NCBI RefSeq assembly: GCF_902167635.1
Contig: NZ_CABHMS010000002.1
Location: forward strand, 186,001 to 250,000
Source: Chitinophaga vietnamensis
GTDB taxonomy: Bacteria; Bacteroidota; Bacteroidia; Chitinophagales; Chitinophagaceae
Reading direction: 5' to 3'
Length of the DNA: 64,000 nucleotides
In this document: positions 26,201 to 36,259 of the stretch, piece by piece
How positions within the stretch are numbered: the stretch's first letter is position 1
How the letters are laid out: each line of letters starts with the position of its first letter
Position numbers and translations under genes: made by a program
The notes under the pieces: model-generated
Databases searched by the model: none
What the model saw: the letters and a program-made list of their open reading frames with translations, nothing else
What the model was told of the DNA's origin: nothing

Positions 26201-26512
26201 ATGAACAAGGAAGATATCGCACAACTGCAACAACTAAAAGCCAACATAGAAGGCGTACACCGCTTTAACGAAAATGGTAACCACTATGGCCTGCTAATAA
26301 TAGCCAGGGGAGAGGCGCTGTTCTTTCAGGAAAATGATAAAGCCTTGTTCTGCGACGTATCTGCCCGGTATGCACTCATCCATCCAAATACCATCCAGCA
26401 ATGGGACAATGGTAACAAGATATCGGATGAAGAGAGGGAGCGGATCATACAGCAAATTGTTCATCTGTATAAACTCGCTTACCGCGATGATCTCAAGGTA
26501 TTTCAGGAATAA
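26201..26512 (+). CDS. Small unknown protein, possible immunity protein (Imm74-like)
   Basis: 103 residues, cytoplasmic. A beta-strand region NGNHYGLLIIARGEALFFQE leads to YALIHPNTIQQWDNGNKISD and a C-terminal helix EERERIIQQIVHLYKL. The strand, Trp-Asp-x-Gly and 'is-eer-Ile' order resembles small immunity proteins of the Imm74 type, but identification is tentative. It lies 55 bp after the frameshifted gene, within the toxin-immunity island, as a possible orphan immunity gene. Confidence 0.55.
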   Translation: MNKEDIAQLQQLKANIEGVHRFNENGNHYGLLIIARGEALFFQENDKALFCDVSARYALIHPNTIQQWDNGNKISDEERERIIQQIVHLYKLAYRDDLKVFQE

Positions 26513-26552
26513 TATTTTCTAACGATCCGGCAAGATAATAAAGTTATTTACC

Positions 26553-26942
26553 ATGAAAATACCCGCTTTCCCGGAAGAATATCAACAAGTGATGCCTTAC
26601 CTCGTTATGCGCGATGCCAAAGGCTTCATCCGTTTCATGCAAACCGTTTTCGGCGCTACTGAAAAGATGTGTTTTATGAGAGATGAGCACACGGTAGCCC
26701 ATGCCGAAGTAGCCATCGGCCGGAGCGTGATCATGTTCTCCGGCGCGGTAGACGAGCTGCAAACCTGTACCGGCGGCTGTTTCGTATTTGTAGATGACGC
26801 CGACGCCGTATATGAAAAAGCGCTGGCCGCCGGCGCTACTTCATTACAGCCTGTACAAAACAACCCCCGCGGACGCAGCGGCGGCTTCAAAGACCCCTTC
26901 GGCAACAGCTGGTGGGTGAAAACACATGATCCACATCTCTGA
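26553..26942 (+). CDS. VOC-family (PhnB/glyoxalase-like) protein
   Basis: 129 residues with two beta-alpha-beta-beta-beta modules of the vicinal-oxygen-chelate fold. The first is VMPYLVMRDAKGFIRFMQTV, then AEVAIGRSVIMFSG; the second is CFVFVDDADAVYEKALAAGA, ending in GGFKDPFGNSWWVKTHDP, the typical PhnB-like C-terminal signature. Such proteins bind small molecules or act as dioxygenases or isomerases; specific activity unknown. Confidence 0.88.
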   Translation: MKIPAFPEEYQQVMPYLVMRDAKGFIRFMQTVFGATEKMCFMRDEHTVAHAEVAIGRSVIMFSGAVDELQTCTGGCFVFVDDADAVYEKALAAGATSLQPVQNNPRGRSGGFKDPFGNSWWVKTHDPHL

Positions 26943-26977
26943 TATTTATAATACATTCGCAGGATAATTTAACAGTC

Positions 26978-27682
26978 ATGGCAAAGCGTCAAACGGAAAC
27001 GCCACAGTTACAAGCGTCGAATTTAAAATTCCTGGAACAACTCAGTGAACACAACAACCGCGAATGGTTCAACGAACATAAAGACCGCTACCTGCTGGAG
27101 CTGGAACAAATGGAAACCTTTGCAGAAGGCCTGCTGTCCATGCTTTCCGCGCATGATGTGATAGAAACGCCTTCGGGAAAACAGAGCCTGCAACGCATTT
27201 ACCGCGACACCCGTTTCTCGAAAGATAAAACACCCTATAAAACTCATTGGAGCGGCGGCTTCCGGCGCGCCACTAAATTCCGCCGTGGCGGATATTATTT
27301 CCAGATACAGCCCGGCAACAAAACCTTTGTGGGCGGCGGATTCTGGAATCCCAATGCAGAAGATATCAAACGTATCCGGGAAGATATCGCCTTCGATCCG
27401 GCGCCTTTACGCAAGATACTGAACAGCGCTAGCTTCAGGAAAACATTCGGCGTCTTGCAGGGCGAGCAGCTGAAAACCGCGCCCAAAGGCTTCGATGCGG
27501 GCCATGAAGCCATCGACCTGCTGCGCTACAAACAGTTCCTGCTCATCAGAACCTTTACCGATAAAGAAGTGCTCGACGCCGGTTTTATGAAAGAAATGAA
27601 CCGCACTTTCGAAGCCATGCGCCCGTTCCTGGATTACATGAGCGATGTGCTCAGCACCGACGAGAACGGCCTGTCTATATAA
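26978..27682 (+). CDS. DUF2461 domain protein
   Basis: 234 residues. The DUF2461 (TIGR02453) pattern is present throughout: NLKFLEQLSEHNNREWFNEH, RIYRDTRFSKDKTPYKTHW, GYYFQIQPGNKTFVGGGFW and LLRYKQFLLIRTFTDKEVLD. This conserved family of unknown function has many charged and aromatic residues in a putative catalytic centre. Stands 35 bp after the VOC gene and 23 bp before the next gene, so the three may be co-transcribed. Confidence 0.92.
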   Translation: MAKRQTETPQLQASNLKFLEQLSEHNNREWFNEHKDRYLLELEQMETFAEGLLSMLSAHDVIETPSGKQSLQRIYRDTRFSKDKTPYKTHWSGGFRRATKFRRGGYYFQIQPGNKTFVGGGFWNPNAEDIKRIREDIAFDPAPLRKILNSASFRKTFGVLQGEQLKTAPKGFDAGHEAIDLLRYKQFLLIRTFTDKEVLDAGFMKEMNRTFEAMRPFLDYMSDVLSTDENGLSI

Positions 27683-27705
27683 ATCTGAATAAAAAAATCT
27701 ACATC

Positions 27706-28281
27706 ATGATCTCCCGTAGAATCGCTATCCTGTTGTTGGTATTATCCTTTTCTTTTCCTGCCATGGCACAAAATTCCGTGGCTTCGGTAACCGATGTTAC
27801 GCCAGCCATGGTGGCCTGGGCCAGGCATGTGGCCAGTGATTACGATAAGTATTTCAAGCCGGAAAAAGCGGCAGACCTGAGCCAGGCGCTGGGCATGCTG
27901 AAACAGGAGCTGGGCGCCTATATAAAAACGAGGAAGAAGCTGGCCGACAGCGTTTTCCGCAGCAACATCACGAAAGGCAAAAAAGACCCCGAGGGCCTCG
28001 AATCCCTGAAGAACCGCATGACCACCGTGATGGAAAGTATGCGCAATGTGACCGACCTAACGAACAAGGATATACGAAGCGAAGGAGATAAACTGAACGA
28101 AGAGATCTACAACGTGCTATACGGCAGCGAACCTCGCTACCTCTCGCACCTGGAAGCCTTTCTGGATGGCAATGAAGTCACCAAAAAAGACCTGGCCCTC
28201 GATGGCAGCATCTGTTATACCCGCCTGAGCGAATGCCTGGACATCATCAGCAACCTACTTGAGAAAACAAAAAAATATTGA
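27706..28281 (+). CDS. Unknown secreted helical protein
   Basis: 191 residues with a clear signal peptide (MISRRIAILLLVLSFSFPAM, cleavage after AQ). The mature part is alpha-helical (MVAWARHVASDYDKYF, LKQELGAYIKTRKKLADSVF, LKNRMTTVMESMRNVTDLTN). No recognised domain; probably periplasmic. A TTTACGGATTT-family palindrome begins 2 bp after its stop. Confidence 0.7.
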   Translation: MISRRIAILLLVLSFSFPAMAQNSVASVTDVTPAMVAWARHVASDYDKYFKPEKAADLSQALGMLKQELGAYIKTRKKLADSVFRSNITKGKKDPEGLESLKNRMTTVMESMRNVTDLTNKDIRSEGDKLNEEIYNVLYGSEPRYLSHLEAFLDGNEVTKKDLALDGSICYTRLSECLDIISNLLEKTKKY

Positions 28282-28282
28282 C

Positions 28283-28390
28283 GATTTATTGATTTACGGA
28301 TTTACGGATTTAATTGAAGCGGAGATAAACAATGCCCTCTCCGCTTCAATTAAATCCGAAAATCCGCAAATCCATAAATCCGCAAATCCA
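28283..28390. repeat. Long palindrome of the TTTACGGATTT family, copy 2
   Basis: The inner arms are perfect over 21 bp (28305-28325 and 28338-28358). They are flanked by further, imperfectly paired GGATTTACGGATTT / AAATCCGCAAATCC units out to 28283 and 28390. The 12-nt loop TAAACAATGCCC is the reverse complement (one mismatch) of the loop in copy 3 at 35170-35181, so copies 2 and 3 are one element in opposite orientation. It lies between the stop at 28281 and the ECF sigma gene. Confidence 0.85.
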
Positions 28391-28469
28391 AGTTAATTTA
28401 CTACCATTAAGGGTGAATCCACCATACATCGTGTGTTGAAAGAATCATTAATTTAGATGACCACGTTGT

Positions 28470-29030
28470 ATGAACAAATATCAACCAGATTATATCACGG
28501 CATTAAGAGGGGGAGATACTGCTTCTTTCCGGCTCCTGGTAAGGGATTTCGGTACTGCCTTGCATTATTTCGCCTGTAGCGTAACAGGGGATGAGCTGGA
28601 GGCGGAGGAGATCGTATCAGATGTTTTTGTGAAGATATGGCAGCAGCGTGCGGCATTGCCCGGGCCGGAACATATCCGCTTCTATCTTTTCAGGGCGGTG
28701 AAGAATACCGCACTGAACTACATTAAAAGCAAAGGGCGCCGCACAGAACGCCAGGCCGAATGGGCCATACAGGTGCAGCCGCCTGCCGCACCCAACCCCG
28801 AGGAAATGATGATCAGCAAAGAACAGGTGAATAAAATCCAGCAGGCGATACAATCCTTGCCGCCACGCTGTCGCCAGATATTCATATTGGTAAAAGAAGA
28901 AGGCCTCAGTTATGAAGAAGTAGCGCAACTGCTCGACCTGTCCAAAGCAACAGTGAATGTTCAAATGACGCTGGCCACCAAAAAAATATGGGCCGCTTTA
29001 TCTTCAGCGCTCACCTTCTCGCACTCTTGA
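28470..29030 (+). CDS. ECF-type RNA polymerase sigma factor (FecI-like)
   Basis: 186 residues. Region 2 (FRLLVRDFGTALHYFACSV, then EAEEIVSDVFVKIWQQR) and region 4 (IQSLPPRCRQIFILVKEEGL, YEEVAQLLDLSKATVNVQMT) are both intact. This is the Bacteroidota sigma-70 family 1 that works with FecR-type anti-sigma factors. The FecR gene follows 71 bp downstream, then an STN-containing SusC, so the set is a trans-envelope signalling cascade in which substrate binding at the receptor frees the sigma factor. Confidence 0.93.
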   Translation: MNKYQPDYITALRGGDTASFRLLVRDFGTALHYFACSVTGDELEAEEIVSDVFVKIWQQRAALPGPEHIRFYLFRAVKNTALNYIKSKGRRTERQAEWAIQVQPPAAPNPEEMMISKEQVNKIQQAIQSLPPRCRQIFILVKEEGLSYEEVAQLLDLSKATVNVQMTLATKKIWAALSSALTFSHS

Positions 29031-29101
29031 AAAAATTTTGCAAGGACTTAATTACTTTTCTTTTTTTAGTTGTTTTTATTACTGGTAATTATCATTGAGA
29101 G

Positions 29102-30121
29102 ATGACACAACGATTTTGGGAGCTGCTGTCGCGATACTGGAGCGGGGATATTTCCACGGAGGAGCTGTCCGAGCTGGAATCTATGATGGTGGAACATCCC
29201 GATGCCTGGCTGAAATCGGGCCTCGTCAATCAGGTGTCGTTTCGCAAGGAGCCGCTGCACAGCGCCGGCCTCACTGACCGGTTGATGGAAAGGATCGGGG
29301 AGAAAGTTACTGCGCCGCCGCCACGTAAACGACTGCAAGCCGTAGCAGCGCCGCTATGCATATTGCTGGCCTGTGCCGGACTGTTTTTATTGTACCATTT
29401 CTATTACAAAGCCAACAAAAACTATAAACAGGTGGCCACAGAAATGGGAATGAAAACAAAGCTGCGCCTGCCCGATGGCAGCACCATCTGGCTCAATGCC
29501 GGCAGCCGCCTGCGTTATCCCGACAAGTTCAGCAAAAGCAGCCGGGAAGTGTATCTCAGCGGAGAAGGCTATTTTGATATCGCTCAAATGGCAGACAAGC
29601 CATTTATCATCCACACAGATAAAATGGATATCAAAGTGCTGGGCACCGCGTTCAATGTGCGCTCCTATGATGATGAAGACTACGCAGAAACCGCAGTGGT
29701 AAAGGGCGCGGTGGAAGTGACCATGAAAGACGAAGCGCATCCCGGCAACATTCTTTTAAAACCAAATCAGAAAGTGGTATGGCGAAAACAGGAAGCAACA
29801 CCTGCTGCCACCGCCCGCCAGCAAAAAACAATCGTGGTGGAACGCCAGCCACTGTCGATGATCGGCGGCGACAGCACCCTTACTGAAGAAGTGGCCTGGA
29901 TGAGCAACCGCCTCGTATTCCACAATGAAACAATGGCTGCCCTGGCGCACCGCCTGGAACGCTGGTACGGCATGAAAGTGCTGATACAGGACAACGAACT
30001 GGCGCAACGCCGCGTATCTGGTCGCGCCGATAACCTGCCAATAGAAAAACTATTGGACATTCTTCAGAAAATTGCACCATTTGAATACCGCATCGAAGAC
30101 AACACCGTAATTATTCAGTAA
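29102..30121 (+). CDS. FecR-family anti-sigma factor
   Basis: 339 residues. A cytoplasmic N-terminal part binds the sigma factor (LLSRYWSGDISTEELSELES). One membrane segment lies at about residues 83-103 (APLCILLACAGLFLLYHFYY), followed by the periplasmic FecR domain (LRLPDGSTIWLNAGSRLRYP, VLGTAFNVRSYDDEDYAETA). A C-terminal DUF4974 domain (RLVFHNETMAALAHRLERWY, ending PFEYRIEDNTVIIQ) contacts the STN domain of the receptor. Partner of the sigma factor at 28470 and the SusC at 30233. Confidence 0.93.
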   Translation: MTQRFWELLSRYWSGDISTEELSELESMMVEHPDAWLKSGLVNQVSFRKEPLHSAGLTDRLMERIGEKVTAPPPRKRLQAVAAPLCILLACAGLFLLYHFYYKANKNYKQVATEMGMKTKLRLPDGSTIWLNAGSRLRYPDKFSKSSREVYLSGEGYFDIAQMADKPFIIHTDKMDIKVLGTAFNVRSYDDEDYAETAVVKGAVEVTMKDEAHPGNILLKPNQKVVWRKQEATPAATARQQKTIVVERQPLSMIGGDSTLTEEVAWMSNRLVFHNETMAALAHRLERWYGMKVLIQDNELAQRRVSGRADNLPIEKLLDILQKIAPFEYRIEDNTVIIQ

Positions 30122-30232
30122 CAAATATGTCGTCAAACATGTGAATAGGTTATGGGAGCGCCTCCCCTGACAAGGATAGCCGTTCCCGTTAGTAAGCCAT
30201 CATCTTATCGCTCTAAAAATTCCGTACAGGTT

Positions 30233-33200
30233 ATGAATCAACACACATCACAGGTCAGTCTTGTGCTGATCCCGCTTGCCCACAAGTGGCTGCGCACCCT
30301 CCGGTTTTCCTGTTTGCTCCTGCTGCTTTTCTTTGAAGCATCGGCTGCCAGCTTCTCGCAGAACAGGTTTCCCCTGCGCTTCGACAAGGCAGAAACAGAA
30401 AAGATATTGCAATACCTCGAAAAGAAATCGGGATTCGCCTTCTATTACAGTAATAACGAGATCGAAGGACTGCCGAAGTTAAGTCTTCATATGCCCGCCG
30501 CTTCGCTGCAGGAGGCGCTGGACAGCATCTCCCATCTCACCGGTCTGCATTACGTTATCCTCGAAAATAATACGGTGGTCATCCGCAAATCTGCCGGTCA
30601 TCTCCAAACAAAAAAAATAAACGGTAAAGTAAGCAATGAAAAAGGCACGCCCTTGCCCGGCATCACCGTAATGGTGAAAGGCGGTACCATCGGCGCTGTT
30701 ACCAATGTAGAAGGCGCTTTCTCGCTACAAGTGCCGGATAACAGCGTGCTGGTGTTCACCGGCGTAGGTTTTCTTCGCCAGGAGATACCGGTAGATGATC
30801 GCGGTACCTACAATATCGTGATGAAGGAAGATGTGGCAGGCCTCAACGAGATCGTGGTCGTAGGTTACGGCACACAGGAAAAACATAAGCTCACCAGCGC
30901 CGTATCCACTATTTCCGGTACAGAGCTGAACAAGCGCGTGGTCACCAACCCGGTAGCGCTGCTGCAAGGGCAGCTGCCCGGCCTGCAGGTAACGCAGGGC
31001 TCAGCAGAACCAGGCAACGAAAACCTGCAGCTCCGCATCCGCGGTGTGAGCACCTTCAGCGGCGCCGGCAATGATCCGCTGGTGATCATCGACGGACTGC
31101 CAGGAAGCCTGAGCATCCTCAATCCTAACGATATCGAATCGATCTCCGTACTGAAAGATGCCGCCTCCGCCGCCATCTACGGCTCCCGCGGCGCCAACGG
31201 CGTGATCGTAGTGAAAACGAAGAAGGGGAGGCCCGGCGGCTTCACCTTGTCTTATGGTTATAATATCGGCATCTCCAAAGCAGCCAAGCTGCCCAGCGTG
31301 ATCAGCAACTCCGCAGAATACATGGAGCTATCTAACGAAGCACGCAAAAACTCCGGACTGGCGCCACTTTACACGCAAGCGCAGATCGACCTTTACCGTA
31401 ACGCTACCGACCGTACGAAATATCCCAACCACAACTGGCTGGATGATATCTTCCAAACCGCCTATACCCAAAATCATTATCTCAACATGAGCGGCGGGAA
31501 AGACAATACTACGTATAGCCTTGGTCTGGGCATCAGCACACAGCCCGGCGTAATGATCGGCTTCGACTACAAAAAATATACGCTCGACCTCGGCCTCTCT
31601 TCCCGTGTAAACAAAAGGGTAACTGTAGGTACCAATATACAGATGCGCTATGCCGACCGGAAATATCCCGAGAATGGCGCCGGCGATATGTTCCTCTCCG
31701 CGCTCGCCCAATCCCCTTTATATCCGGCCCGCTCCAGCGATGGCCGCTGGATCAAACGCGCCTATCCTAATGAAGTAGGTAACAAAAATCCCGTGGCAAT
31801 CGTAGCAGAAGATATCCGTGTGCGCTCAAAAGATTACTATGCACAAGGCAACCTCTCGCTGGATGTGGATATCATAGACGGGCTGAAATGGGAGAACCGC
31901 GCCGGTATGAACTATGATAATGCCAAGTACAGCGATTTCCGCCCCGTGATCCAGACCTACTTTTTCAGCGACATGAGCAGCGCCGGCCTCCTCGATGATG
32001 GCTCTCCCGGCTTCACCACGGGTAATAACGGTAACGTATATACGGTGTTGTACAGTCAGCTGACCTACAAGAAAAAATTCGGTCCGAACAACATCTCCGC
32101 ACTCGCGGGCTATCAACAGGAGCACAACAAGGCCGACAACATCGATGCCGGCCGCAAACAATATCCTACCAACCTCCTGCGGGAACTGGATGCCGGTCCC
32201 GCCGAAGGACAATGGAACGACGGCACTTCCAGCGAATGGGGCATCCGCTCGCTCTATGCTAACGCCAACTACGACTATAAAGATAAATACCTGCTGGGCG
32301 GCAGCCTGCGCTACGACGGTACTTCCCGCCTGCCTTCCAACAGCCGCTGGGGCCTGTTCTATTCATTGTCGGCCGGCTGGCGCATCTCGGAAGAAAATTT
32401 CCTGAAAGGCGTTTCCTGGATCAACGACCTCAAACTGCGTGGATCACTCGGGCAGCTGGGGAATCAGAACATCGGTACTTATCCCTATCAATCTACCCTC
32501 AATCAAAATTCTTATGTGTTCAACAACAACAATGTGATCGGCTTCACACCCGGCTCATTGGTAGATCCCCATCTCACCTGGGAAACCACGCGCGTAGTGG
32601 ACCTGGGCATGGACTTCACCATCCTGAACAACCGGCTTACTTTCATGGGCGACTGGTTCAATAAATATACTTTTGATATTCTCCGCAGCTCCCAGGTGCC
32701 GCTGTGGCTGGGCGTTGGCGCGCCTACCATCAACAATGGCGCCGTGCGCAATACCGGCGTGGATTTCAATATGCAATACCGCGATGTGATCGGCAAAGAA
32801 TTTAACTACAATGTAGGCGTTACCTTCCAGGCCTATAAGAATAAGCTCGTGCACTTCGGTAAAAGAGAGATCAGCGATCATACCATCCGCGAAGAAGGAA
32901 ATGAACTCGATGGCTATTATATGTACATCTGGGATGGTATTTTCCAGAGCGCAGATGAAATTGCCAAATCGCCGAAACAGCCGGTGACAGCCACTCCCGG
33001 CGATATCAAAATTAAAGATGTGAATGGCGATGGCGTGATCGATGATAAAGACCGCACCTATGTAAAAGGAAAATATCCCACTTTTCAATATGCCTTCAAC
33101 CTCGGCGCCTCCTGGAAAAATTTTGACCTGAGCGCACAGCTTTTTGGTTCACAGGGGCAGAAGATATATGTGAATGGATGGGGCATTGAGCCTTTCCGTC

Positions 33201-33556
33201 AGGGTTCTATCCCCACTACCGATTGGCGCAACCGCTGGACACCGGAGCATCCCAGCACTACCATGCCCAAGATATATGTGGCAGATGGCTATCAGCCGAT
33301 ACAGAACTATCCATCCACCTACTTCCTGAAAGACGCTTCCTTCCTGCGCCTGCGTAATGTGCAGATCGGCTACAACCTGCCACAGCGGCTGATCAGCAGG
33401 GCAAGTATGAAATCGCTGCGGGTGTATTTTGCGGCCGACAATGTATTCACCATCAGCAAGTATCCCGGCCTCGATCCGGAGCGTATTGGTGATGGCCGTT
33501 ACGTAACCTATCCGCAGATCAAAACCTACACCTTTGGCGTGAACGTACAGTTTTAA
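30233..33556 (+). CDS. SusC/RagA TonB-dependent receptor with STN signalling domain
   Basis: 1107 residues from ATG 30233, giving a long Bacteroidota-type signal sequence (FSCLLLLLFFEASAASFSQ). Domains in order: STN (FDKAETEKILQYLEKKSGFA; about 42-110), CarboxypepD_reg-like (INGKVSNEKGTPLPGITVMV), plug (NEIVVVGYGTQEKHKLTSAV; ISVLKDAASAAIYGSRGANG) and a long barrel ending KTYTFGVNVQF. It imports glycan fragments across the outer membrane together with the SusD at 33579, while its STN domain signals to FecR. Substrate is unknown, but the GH18 gene downstream points to GlcNAc-containing glycans. Confidence 0.95.
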   Translation: MNQHTSQVSLVLIPLAHKWLRTLRFSCLLLLLFFEASAASFSQNRFPLRFDKAETEKILQYLEKKSGFAFYYSNNEIEGLPKLSLHMPAASLQEALDSISHLTGLHYVILENNTVVIRKSAGHLQTKKINGKVSNEKGTPLPGITVMVKGGTIGAVTNVEGAFSLQVPDNSVLVFTGVGFLRQEIPVDDRGTYNIVMKEDVAGLNEIVVVGYGTQEKHKLTSAVSTISGTELNKRVVTNPVALLQGQLPGLQVTQGSAEPGNENLQLRIRGVSTFSGAGNDPLVIIDGLPGSLSILNPNDIESISVLKDAASAAIYGSRGANGVIVVKTKKGRPGGFTLSYGYNIGISKAAKLPSVISNSAEYMELSNEARKNSGLAPLYTQAQIDLYRNATDRTKYPNHNWLDDIFQTAYTQNHYLNMSGGKDNTTYSLGLGISTQPGVMIGFDYKKYTLDLGLSSRVNKRVTVGTNIQMRYADRKYPENGAGDMFLSALAQSPLYPARSSDGRWIKRAYPNEVGNKNPVAIVAEDIRVRSKDYYAQGNLSLDVDIIDGLKWENRAGMNYDNAKYSDFRPVIQTYFFSDMSSAGLLDDGSPGFTTGNNGNVYTVLYSQLTYKKKFGPNNISALAGYQQEHNKADNIDAGRKQYPTNLLRELDAGPAEGQWNDGTSSEWGIRSLYANANYDYKDKYLLGGSLRYDGTSRLPSNSRWGLFYSLSAGWRISEENFLKGVSWINDLKLRGSLGQLGNQNIGTYPYQSTLNQNSYVFNNNNVIGFTPGSLVDPHLTWETTRVVDLGMDFTILNNRLTFMGDWFNKYTFDILRSSQVPLWLGVGAPTINNGAVRNTGVDFNMQYRDVIGKEFNYNVGVTFQAYKNKLVHFGKREISDHTIREEGNELDGYYMYIWDGIFQSADEIAKSPKQPVTATPGDIKIKDVNGDGVIDDKDRTYVKGKYPTFQYAFNLGASWKNFDLSAQLFGSQGQKIYVNGWGIEPFRQGSIPTTDWRNRWTPEHPSTTMPKIYVADGYQPIQNYPSTYFLKDASFLRLRNVQIGYNLPQRLISRASMKSLRVYFAADNVFTISKYPGLDPERIGDGRYVTYPQIKTYTFGVNVQF

Positions 33557-33578
33557 TCATCTCTGAAAAAACACCGTT

Positions 33579-35117
33579 ATGAAAAGATATATCAGCTATA
33601 TGACCATGACCGTCCTGATGCTGGCATTCGCTGCCTGCAAGCGCGGTTTCCTTGATGTAACGCCACCCGCGAGCGTATCGTCGCAGGTGTTCTGGAAAAC
33701 GCCCGCCGACGCCGACGCCGCGCTCACCGGGCTTTACAGCTACCTCTATGCCGGCAGCGGCGGTTATGCCACCTCTCAATTTACAGTTACCTCCTGGGAT
33801 AATTTCTCCGACGACTCTTACGGACAATACAAATATGGCGGTGGTATCAATGTGCCAATCACGCCACAGGCGGGCGATTTCGTTTACAGCTATTATGCTA
33901 ACAGCTATCAGGCTGTTGCCGGTATCAATACATTCCTGGCCAATGTAGGCAAAGTGCTCTCCGGCGACAAGCTCGCACAATACCAGGGCGAAGGCTATTT
34001 CCTGCGCGCCTTCAATTATTTCTGGCTCGCCCAGCTCTATGGTAATGTGCCCATCGTTAAAGAAGATCCTTCCACCATCGATTTTAAATCCACCCGGGCA
34101 AAATCTACCCGCGATGAAGTGCTGGCCTTCGTGGAATCTGACCTCGACAAAGCCATCGCCGCATTGCCTGATGTAGCTTATGCCGACGGCCACGCTACCA
34201 AAACTACCGCTATGGGCTACAAAGTGCGGGTATTGCTGTTTGAGAAGAAGTTCCCGGAAGCCGCAGCCCTGGCCCAACAGATCATCGCCGGCAACAAGTA
34301 TATGCTCAATCCTAACTACATGGCTAACTTCTACAAGCCGGATCAGAATGCCAGCAAAGAGATCATGTTCTCCGTAAAATATCAGCGCCCGAATGTGCTG
34401 CACCAGGATGTGGCCTTCGCCGTACACCTGCAACGCTGGAAAGGAGAGCTGGGCACACAAGACCTCATCAATGAATACGAAGCTGCCGATGGAAAAGATA
34501 CTGCCTCCTCCGCCGTCTATGTAAAAGGCAAACCCTTCGAAAACCGCGACCCGCGCATGCGTATGACCTTCTTCTTCCCCGGCGATACCAAAGCGCAGGG
34601 CTGGCCTTTCACCGGCGACCTGGCCATCGCCACACCTGGTAAAGACTCCTGGATCCTTGGTTACTACGCCGTAAAGAAATGGCTTGACCCCTCGCTCGTA
34701 GATCCTGATTACGGCACCGTTGACGATGGCGATTTCGTATTGCTCCGCTACGCCGACATCCTGCTGATGTATGCCGAAGCACAGAACGAAGCTGCCGGCC
34801 CCGATGCCTCCGTATACGCCGCCATCAACCAGGTACGTGCCAGGGCCAATATGCCAGCTCTTGCTGCGGGGCTCTCCAAATCCGCCATGACAGCCGCCAT
34901 CCGCCATGAACGCCGTGTTGAGTTCGCGCTGGAAGGCCTCCGCTACTTCGACCTCAGAAGATGGGGCATCGCCGAACAGAAATTAAATGGCTTCGTGCAA
35001 AATCCTTTATATCCTAACATCAAAACAAGTTACCTCCCCGCTTACGCCTTCTGGCCTATCCCCCAAACCGAGATAGACCGCAACGCGCCCGTACTGGTGC
35101 AGAACCCCGGGTATTAA
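33579..35117 (+). CDS. SusD/RagB outer-membrane glycan-binding lipoprotein
   Basis: 512 residues with lipoprotein signal (TVLMLAFAACKRGF, lipidated Cys). The SusD pattern is complete: N-terminal LDVTPPASVSSQVFWKTPAD, TPR-like GEGYFLRAFNYFWLAQLYGN, and C-terminal LLRYADILLMYAEAQNEAAG with IRHERRVEFALEGLRYFDLR. It caps the SusC receptor and binds glycan at the cell surface. It begins 22 bp after susC-like stop. Confidence 0.95.
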   Translation: MKRYISYMTMTVLMLAFAACKRGFLDVTPPASVSSQVFWKTPADADAALTGLYSYLYAGSGGYATSQFTVTSWDNFSDDSYGQYKYGGGINVPITPQAGDFVYSYYANSYQAVAGINTFLANVGKVLSGDKLAQYQGEGYFLRAFNYFWLAQLYGNVPIVKEDPSTIDFKSTRAKSTRDEVLAFVESDLDKAIAALPDVAYADGHATKTTAMGYKVRVLLFEKKFPEAAALAQQIIAGNKYMLNPNYMANFYKPDQNASKEIMFSVKYQRPNVLHQDVAFAVHLQRWKGELGTQDLINEYEAADGKDTASSAVYVKGKPFENRDPRMRMTFFFPGDTKAQGWPFTGDLAIATPGKDSWILGYYAVKKWLDPSLVDPDYGTVDDGDFVLLRYADILLMYAEAQNEAAGPDASVYAAINQVRARANMPALAAGLSKSAMTAAIRHERRVEFALEGLRYFDLRRWGIAEQKLNGFVQNPLYPNIKTSYLPAYAFWPIPQTEIDRNAPVLVQNPGY

Positions 35118-35119
35118 GG

Positions 35120-36207
<1,088 letters not shown>

Positions 36208-36213
36208 AAAAGA

Positions 36214-36244
36214 GAAGCTCCTCACGTCGCCGTGATGGAGCTTC
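36214..36244. terminator. Hairpin between convergent genes, probable terminator
   Basis: GAAGCTCCTCACG (36214-36226) pairs with CGTGATGGAGCTTC (36231-36244) with one bulged base and a TCGC loop. It begins 7 bp after the GH18 stop and ends 16 bp before the stop of the convergent heme-motif gene. AAAAAA precedes it, so the minus strand has a T run after the stem. Confidence 0.65.
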
Positions 36245-36259
36245 CTGTTCGCCAAACCT

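Noticed and set aside
33519-34907. A 462-codon antisense frame opposite the SusD gene
   Set aside because: SusD motifs are intact on the plus strand across the same region; the antisense frame lacks any family pattern.
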